Positions 56,724-64,000 of a stretch of DNA of 64,000 nt are shown here, piece by piece (the first letter of the stretch is position 1; each line of letters opens with the position of its first letter). A program made the translations under genes and the position numbers. The stretch comes from Chondrilla cf. caribensis (taxonomy: Eukaryota > Porifera > Demospongiae > Chondrillida > Chondrillidae): the NCBI GenBank assembly GCA_964020155.1, contig OZ026556.1, forward strand, positions 3,825,001 through 3,889,000, in the 5' to 3' direction. Under the pieces are notes generated by a model. The model was not told where the DNA came from and did no database searches. It saw only the letters and a program-made list of their open reading frames with translations.

Positions 56724-58850
56724 ATGCTGACTGTTTTTGCTTCTGTCTTATTCTTAGTAGCCTCTTGCGAAGCACAAGGCGGTGAGTATCCTCCGTATGA
56801 GTGTTTTCAAATGCTTGATATAGACAATGTTATAGTCAGTGTGACTGTTACAATTATTAATAATTATGCCAAAGAATATAACGTAGTCTAGCATATATCG
56901 CAAGAGGACCGCTTTATTCCAGTCATAGGTCGTATGCCTCACGCGTTGCTCTTAATAGTAGACCTAATCTAATCCACTAGAGTGAAAATAGGAACTCGAT
57001 TGTAGGCAAATTCGTCCCACTTGGTATCCGTGAATTAGACCGTCCCATTTCTCCGGAATAGAAGATGGAGGACAGGGGTCGGCTACGCCAGACTACCGTG
57101 AATACTTACGATGGGAAGCTTAAACTATAGCTAAGGTGACATTTAGGTCTTACCGATGGTAGATAGGGTGCAAACGTAAACGTTTTTAATGCAATTTCTC
57201 ATGAGATATCCGTTTTGTTCGCAATAGCTAATTTCTTAATTATTAATGGCCAAACTCTCCTAGTTTGGGCTGGCCATGCAAGACTACTCTGACATTACCT
57301 CTTCCATATTATATTCTAATATGATACACGACCCCTGTATTCTCCATCTGCAGTGTGCAGAGATGTTGGTGAATGCTACAACAAGTTTGGAAAATTTGAT
57401 GGCCGCAGTGCTAACAGACTGAAAACTGTACAAACCCTTGTTCCGCAAATGAACTTCGTATGTGACGGGAACATCACGGCCTTGACAGCTTCTCTTTATC
57501 TACAGGGCTTTAGATATGGAGTTGTTCGTCCTCGCGGTTTCGTCTTCCAGATTTGGGAGGACATAGACCCTTCCCCCTCAACAGTCAACTACAGTTTGGT
57601 CACTCAACGTCCTTTCAGAGTTTACTTACAGTAACAAGTGCTGAAACTTATGGGTTCAACGTTGATCCTCCCATTCCAGTCAGCTCGGGACAATTCTTTG
57701 GGTACAGTCCCGATTTTGTTGAATGGTCAACTGTAATTAATAGTGCAACCAACCGAGGGACTTACATAGCTCAGCTCACGGGTACATTTTCCCCAGGCAT
57801 CACTCTGTCCCAGCAGACAGCTTCCACCCCCACCACTGCATGGCCAACTTCAGATGCTTCATTGTATTACACTTCATCTAACCATATTTCTCCATTTGTG
57901 ACCATTCAATTCAGTGAGTTCCTGTCATTGTAGAATAAACTTGTGCATGTTATACATGTAATAGTATAATCATGTAGAATATCATGTATGTTTGTGGATT
58001 CAGCTTGTTGTAAGATGTGCTTTGCACATTGCCAATAGTTATTACTTTGTGTTACAGTAAGTTCATATGCTTTGTGTACAACTTTGTACCTATTGACATA
58101 AAACAGTTCGACTATAAACAAGAAACAACTGAGCTGAACTGGTATTTAATAAAAGTATTTACTGGTTGGTTGCTGCAGAATATATATATCATGCAGGCAT
58201 GTGATGTCATACTTGCTCGTGTGTCAGCATAAACAGGACTTTGAATGCCCTGTAGCTGTATCATGCATGATAATATATTATCATGGTACATATCATATAT
58301 GCATGTATATGCATAATACAGGGTTGCAAACTGAGATGGCAAGTCCCTACAGATTTTGTCTGAACTACTATGCAGTCAATAATACCATACTTAAAATGCT
58401 AATATATTCTTCCATACACATTTCGTGAACATTGTGTACACATATTATAATATTGTATGTTTCTTGTCATTCCTAGCCTCTACTACATCATGTACCAGCG
58501 CTATGTCAACCGGCATGATGGAATCATCAAGTATGATGGTATCTTCTAGTGTGATGGAATCATCAAGTATGTTGGCATCGGAGAGTTCAAGTGTGCAAGT
58601 TAGTCCATCTAAATCTCAGACTATTGAGAGTGTCTCTGTTTCCAAAGGTCCAGTTTCAGAATCTCCTGATATCAAGCCAACTCCTTCTCCATCAACTAAG
58701 ATGGATCCCTCTATAACCCCATCTACAAGTCCAGGAGGTGGATCATCAGATTCCGGAGCAGGACAAGTTCTCCCAGTGTGGAGTATGATCTTCACTGTAG
58801 CTGGGATTGTGGTTGCCCTACTGGATCCAGGGTACAGGTTCTACTATTAA
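56724..58850 (+). pseudogene. RTK-2-like ectodomain gene, frameshifted and without kinase
   Basis: Exons 56724-56781 (signal peptide MLTVFASVLFLVASCEAQGG), 57354-57913 (ectodomain) and 58477-58850 (Ser/Thr/Pro stalk plus hydrophobic segment, ending DPGYRFYY and a stop). The ectodomain matches RTK-2: VC(R/Q)D, a (Q/G)MNF.CDGNI motif, QIW and YSLVT. The exon 2 frame breaks between about 57600 and 57640: the upstream frame runs into TAA at 57632, and the matching region continues in another frame (GFNVDPPIPVSSGQFFGYSPD). Exon length 560 (2 mod 3) against 516 (0 mod 3) in RTK-2 confirms an indel. Flanking exon phases (1 and 1) equal those of RTK-2. No kinase exons follow before RTK-2. It is either a pseudogene, a misread base in the assembly, or a receptor whose frame is restored by unseen splicing. 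Confidence 0.7.
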
Positions 58851-59628
58851 AGTGAAGTCTAGGCCAAGAGTAAACATTTAGAGTATTTTTGTAGTTGCTT
58901 AGAGTGCCAGTGAAGATAGGACTTTGTACCAAAAGACCACATTTGCATTGATAGGTATAAATATAGAGTCCAAGACTAAGGCTAAGTCAAAGTTTTGTAT
59001 CACTAAAGAACTAGACTAAGTGTTACTTTATTCAATTTTAGAAAGTAATCAAAGGTAGTAAACATACGTGTATGTGAGATGAGTACAGGACAACCAATGT
59101 CATGAGTATGTGCCCTATAATCAGAATGACTAGTGGCAATGTCTATATATTACTTAGTCTGATCTAGACGAATAGTAGCATCGCGTAGCCCAGATCCATC
59201 CCCGCCTCCAATTTTAAATTGGGACTGTGTCCCAACGCAAATAGGTCCAATTTAGAATTGGAGGCAAAAATGGGTCTGAGGTATGAAAGTCTCGACAAAT
59301 ACTGGACAGACAACATAGTATTATTCATAGCATTATCACCTGGTTGAACTATACATGAACTTGGCAGTCTTGTAGTCTATCTAGACTAAGACTAAATGTG
59401 TATAATTATGGTTACTCATAGCATTTCTGCGTATGTTTGCAATTATGTAGAGTAACTAGTGCTTGTGCATTGGTGTGATGGAGATGACGATATGAATTTA
59501 TTAGAATGATAGTATTATGCGTATATGACGGTATTGACAGGTACGTATACTTGGGATCATGCACGTGCACGTGCTCACTACAAATTAGGCTCTATGAGCT
59601 CGTGACATTTACATGCCACGCCCAAAAA
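58851..59628. other. Intergenic between the ectodomain gene and RTK-2, with a small foldback
   Basis: GCCTCCAATTTTAAATTGGG at about 59207 faces CCAATTTAGAATTGGAGGC at about 59248, a hairpin of about 65 bp inside a slightly larger imperfect palindrome. The rest is AT-rich and shows no gene; it should contain the RTK-2 promoter. Confidence 0.6.
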
Positions 59629-61938
59629 ATGAAGCTGTACTGGCTCTTGTTGTGTTTTGTCCATTGTACGTTTCTAGCTTCTACCAGAGCTCAGCAAGGT
59701 GAGTGAAGGGGCCTAAATGCGTGCAAAGGGAAACGGTCGTTATTAAGTTACTGAATCAGATGTCATGCAATTCTGGTGTTGTTAACTAGAGATGCGTGGT
59801 GGTTGCGGAGTCGAACCATAGATACTCTATACTACGCGCAGTGTAGAGTATCTATGGTCGAACCATAGATTTGGAGTAGCTATATGGTCGGAGAGAGTAT
59901 ACCCAATTCACGTCATAATATATTTTATGCTTCCGTTCGCAGTTTGTCAGGATATTAATTCGTGTTACAGCGGTTTTGGGCCCGTTGGTACCGGAGATGC
60001 GACGCTGGTGAATGGCCAGCCCTATCTCGTCCCCGGGATGAACTTCTCCTGTGATGGAAACATCAGCCAGGTGGTCGCTAGGCTTGGACACCCAGGCACC
60101 ATAACTAATCTACTGTCATTGGGAGTGATATTGCAGATCTGGGCGGAAGTAGTGGAGGCGTCCATTAGTACTAGCTACAGCCTTGTTACCACTCAAGCCT
60201 TGAGAACCAATATCAGGGATGAAGGAACGTATACTTTTTCAATAGAGCCAACTATTGCTGTGTCTTCCGGGTACTTTTTGGGTTTTCTTGATGATTCAAC
60301 ATCAGTATTCCGTCGATACACAAGACAAGTCGTGGCAACTTCTGTCGCTGATGACTTTACCATCCTCCGGCAAACAGCAAATCCTTCCTTGGCTACAGAT
60401 GTCCTACAATTCTACGATGTCACAACTACAGTGTCACCTCTACTGACTGTCCAGTTCAGTGAGTATCCCCTTTGCACCACCTACTATGCAGTTTCCATCT
60501 CATCCCTTTTGCAATTGGTTTGATGGACCCAGGTCTTTGGTTGCACCTTTTACCATTAAGTGTTATGTCACTTTGGGTATGATGAATTTGGAATTTCCCA
60601 AATAAATGCATAGGTGTATGCAGTCCTGATGCTACTGTTTATGATGGTCCGTTAATCCCTGTACTAGTACCCGCTAGGTAGCTAGTTCATTCGAATAGTT
60701 TGCTCAGGTTGTAAACCCGCAAATAGATGTGCAATTTCTTCTCAGAAGTAGTATAATTAATTTTAATAAAAATTACGTGATGCATCAAATTATCAAAGAT
60801 TTAACTTGATATTGTCAACTTAAGGCTCATGTGATTTGTATCTTTAAGTTATTTTGAATTTAATTAAATCGAGTATTGAAGGATTATGTCATAATTTACT
60901 GCAGTATATGTTGGAGGATACCAGGGTTATATTATATTTCAACTGTTTGGACCTATGCACTGATGTGTGTATTTCGTCTCGTGATTTGTTTAGCGACTAC
61001 AACATCTTGTATGACTGCACTACTGGAATCAAGCAGTAATGAGGCTACCATTGTCAGCACAATCCTCTCGACCAATGTACCAACCAACAACTTTGTAGCA
61101 ACCACCACCGATGTACCAACCACCACCAGTGTACAAATTACCCCCAATGTACCAACCACCACCAGTGTACCAACCACCACCGATGTACCAACCACCACTA
61201 GTGTACCAACCACCACCAGTGTACCAACCACCACCAGTGTACCAACCACCACCGATGTACCAACCACCACTAGTGTACCAGCCACCACTAGTGAACCAAC
61301 CACCACCGATGTACCAACCACCACTAGTGTACCAGCCACCACTAGTGAACCAACCACCACCAGTGTACCAACCACCACCAGTTTACCAGCCACCACCAGT
61401 TTACCAACCACCACCAATGTACCAACCACCACCGATGTACCAACAACCACCAGTGTACCAACCACCACCAGTGTACCAACCACCACCAGTTTACCAACCA
61501 CCACCGATGTACCAACCACCACCAGTGTACCAACCACCACCGATGTACCAACCACCACCGATGTACCAACCACCACCGATGTACCAACCACCACCAGTGT
61601 ACCAACCACCACCGATGTACCAACCACCATCGATGTACCAACTACCACTAGTTCAATAGAGTATTCATTGACAGTTGCCACCACTGCTTCTGTTAATCCT
61701 CCTACGGAGGACCAAAACATTTCTATCATCATACCAGTTGTGGTAGGTGTAGCTCTCCTGTGTGTAACTGTAATCTCAGGGGTGGTGATCACAGTTGTTG
61801 TGTGCAGAGTGCAGCATAGGAAGAAGTATGACGTCACAGACCAGAGGGACATTGGTGAGTGCTTGTAGTGGTCAGGGTGGAAGAATTCATACTAATAAAT
61901 TAATATTACACACACCCCTGGTAATAAATTCTCATCAG

Positions 61939-62034
<96 letters not shown>

Positions 62035-64000
62035 TGTGTGTGTTCACATTTGTATTTTGTGTGTATATATGTATGTAGTGTGTTTTTTGTACATATGTAC
62101 TGTGTATATCCACGTGTGGGTTGTGGTGATGGGGTGGTAGGTTGTGATTTATGTGTAACTTGCTTTGAAACACTTTGCACTGGTTTCGATTTCAGCATTA
62201 ACTGTAGCATTTGTTGAGGGTACCATCATGGCTAACCAGGGGGTGCCAAGAATAAACACTTGCTTAAGTGATGTCCAAGCACCCTATGACACACCGACCC
62301 ACATGCAGGAGAGTGCTTTCACATCTGGTGGAGATTATGAAGCTGTTTTACAACACGAAGAACTTGGTTCAAATGACGTCAAGGTTGATCCAGGAGCAAA
62401 CTCCGGGTACTTAGTACCTGTTGTGCACAGGCTTACCAAAACGACCCAAGCTGACCATAGTAGCGTGGAAGGGGGAGACCAGGACCAGAAGCCACTGCAA
62501 GACCTCGAGCCATATGGTGTGCATGGTCCAGATTCAGACACACCATCACAGACTCAGCTTCGTCAAATTTCATCTGCCAAGACCAGCAATGATGGCTGCA
62601 AGCCTATGGTGGAGGGGAATGCTATCTACTCCGTCATTCCCACAAAGGTGCACTGTACAGTGCTGTGTATTCATGGGTAGTAGCGAGCATGCTGGATTGT
62701 TGGGTGTGTCACATTCTGTCGTTATGATTGGTGGTTTTGAACAGTTTCTTTATGTGGACATCAGGCTCTTCTTGATAAAAATTGATGAAACATGTACCAC
62801 ATCCACATCATTTCTAATTCATGATAGTAGAGGGAGATACAGAGAATTCTCCTTAATCTCCCACTGTTTTATCCACCAAATCTTTCAATCTGCCACAATT
62901 TCCCGGTACCAACATAATATACAAGTACCAATGAATATCCAGTTAATCCACCAACTCATTAATCCACCATATTCTTTGAAAACAAATTGTGGCAGATTAA
63001 CAAATATTCACCGTATACATACTGTACATAATAGAACCTCTCTATTAAGGACACCTTTGGACTGTGATTTAGTTGTCATTATAGATTTTTCCTGAATTCA
63101 GAGTTCCTTTAGTACACTACAGTACTACACTGGAACACAGAATGGTGTCCTTATTGTAGAGTGACTTCAATTCAAATGATATAATATGGAGGTCCATTGT
63201 ACTATGACATGCAGTAGACTCATGCATTCCATACTGACCACAGTTACTCTGTCCTGCCATCCCATAATAGGAGGAGAGAGAAGCTGGAAAGTCATCACTG
63301 AAGAGAGTCCACCTACAGCCAGAAGCCATTGTATGTTGACACATCATCTAGAATTTGTGTCTTTTTGACAATGCACTCATTGTATGTATGTATTGTGTAA
63401 TAGTTGTATTGTTGTATGTATGTATTGTGTATTTTGCCATGTGAAATATTTCACAACACGTATGATTACATGTATCTCCTGTTGCACATTTAGTATGAAA
63501 CAATGGATACTCTAGGGTATTTCCCCTTTACCGCACCAGCCGCTGACACTGATGACCTCTACAGCCAACTGGCCGAGAGAGAATGCATTGAGATACCCCG
63601 ATCCTCCTTGAAGTATGCACAGCTGTACATTGCATGTCTACTATGTGGTGTATGCATCCATGCATGGACCTTTGTCTTTGGTGCTATGTGTATGTAAAGT
63701 GATACTTCTACAATCACTTTAACACTTACATACTTGTGAGGTGAACTGGTTCTATTTTGGCTCACAATTACACTTAAACCAAGTTTATCATGAATTATCC
63801 TGATTGTAGCATGTATTGTGCATGTAGAATAAGTGTAGTGTGTGGTTGCTACTTATGTTGATTGTATGTACGTATACTATACGACATGATATACTAACTC
63901 TGTGTATATTTAGATTGAAGGAGATTCTAGGAACTGGAGAATTTGGTGATGTGTTCAAAGGAGAGTGGGAAACACCATACGGAGTCAAGGAAATAGCTGC
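59629..64000 (+). CDS. Receptor tyrosine kinase with an unrecognised ectodomain and VPTTT stalk (RTK-2), partial
   Basis: Exons seen: 59629-59698, 59943-60458, 60994-61854, 62196-62647, 63494-63612, 63914 onward to the right edge; about 701 residues so far, all phases matching (1, 1, 1, 0, 2). Order: signal peptide (MKLYWLLLCFVHCTFLASTRA), an ectodomain of about 170 residues that I do not recognise (VCQDINSCYSGF, PGMNFSCDGNISQVV, YSLVTTQ, EPTIAVSSGYFLGF), and a stalk of about 33 six-residue (V/L)PTTT(D/S) repeats. Then come one membrane segment (about residues 438-466), a cytoplasmic region with GDYEAVL, SGYLVPV, NAIYSVIP and YETMD tyrosines, and the beginning of a kinase domain (LGTGEFGDVFKGEW, glycine loop complete). 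The juxtamembrane LYSQLAERECIEIP matches LFNQLARGEIVEIP of RTK-1. Ligand unknown. Confidence 0.85.
59813..59860. repeat. Strong hairpin in RTK-2 intron 1
   Basis: ACCATAGATACTCTA (59815-59829) is perfectly inverted at 59844-59858, with a 14-base loop. CGAACCATAGAT is repeated again directly afterwards. Confidence 0.8.
61051..61655 (+). repeat. 18-bp coding minisatellite encoding the RTK-2 stalk
   Basis: About 33 copies of GTACCAACCACCACC(A/G)(G/A)T. In frame this gives (V/L)PTTT(D/S), an O-glycosylation-prone rod. The array is also open in other frames, which gives false VYQPPP and VVVGT proteins. Confidence 0.95.
61940..62042. repeat. (GT)n microsatellite in an RTK-2 intron
   Basis: About 100 bp of GT between exons 60994-61854 and 62196-62647. 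Confidence 0.97.
62838..63015. mobile_element. MITE, TACAGT family, in an RTK-2 intron
   Basis: TACAGAGAATTCTCCTTAATC at the left faces GATTAACAAATATTCACCGTA at the right (imperfect 21-bp inverted ends). The interior (CCACAATTTCCCGGTACCAA and CCAATGAATATCCAGTTAAT) closely matches 12715-12900. Confidence 0.7.
63033..63167. mobile_element. MITE-like inverted repeat in an RTK-2 intron
   Basis: AGAACCTCTCTATTAAGGACACC on the left is the imperfect reverse complement of GGTGTCCTTATTGTAGAGTGACTTC on the right, about 135 bp in all. It lies 17 bp from the previous MITE. Confidence 0.6.

Noticed and set aside
61111..61659. Plus-frame PPPVYQ and minus-frame VVVGT proteins over the stalk array
   Set aside because: Frame shadows of the 18-bp repeat. 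Only the VPTTT frame connects by phase to the ectodomain and membrane exons.

Overview
The window is nuclear DNA from an animal, most likely a sponge or another early-branching invertebrate. The evidence is intron-rich genes with GT-AG (and two GC-AG) introns, animal-type receptor tyrosine kinases, a cAMP-regulated Rap exchange factor, very many (CA)n/(GT)n microsatellites, and short AT-rich foldback transposons. The sponge assignment is inference; no species-diagnostic sequence was seen. Exon models below were built by hand from reading frame, splice-site dinucleotides and intron phase. In every complete model the exon lengths sum to an exact multiple of three.

Layout. Everything from 0.2 to 46.6 kb that was recognised as a gene is on the minus strand: (1) the 5' part of an Epac2/RAPGEF4-like gene (0.2-7.7 kb, running off the left edge), with a candidate internal alternative first exon at 3.5-3.7 kb; (2) two tandem protein disulfide isomerase genes (8.2-14.2 and 16.1-21.8 kb), of which the left one has lost its second redox centre; (3) two tandem FAM234-like type II membrane protein genes (22.4-26.0 and 26.6-31.4 kb); (4) an ARL6IP1-like ER-shaping protein (31.9-33.7 kb); (5) a complete FANCM (33.8-46.6 kb, 2024 residues).

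From 46.7 kb genes run on the plus strand. A transmembrane tyrosine kinase with almost no ectodomain (RTK-1, 46.7-55.0 kb) starts head-to-head with FANCM, 111 bp away. Next is a frameshifted ectodomain-only relative (56.7-58.9 kb). Last is a full receptor kinase, RTK-2 (59.6 kb to beyond the right edge), with an unrecognised ectodomain, a VPTTT-repeat stalk, a membrane segment and the start of a kinase domain. The three loci share exon phases, so they look like one family that has been cut into kinase-only, ectodomain-only and complete forms.

The most interesting points are: the RTK trio; the asymmetrically decayed PDI pair, where both promoters keep an ER-stress-element-like CCAAT-N9-CCAC(G/A) site at the same distance from the ATG; apparent gene conversion in both tandem pairs; a candidate alternative promoter that would give the Epac gene a DEP-first isoform; and several foldback/MITE families, including a 515-bp element with perfect 24-bp inverted ends.
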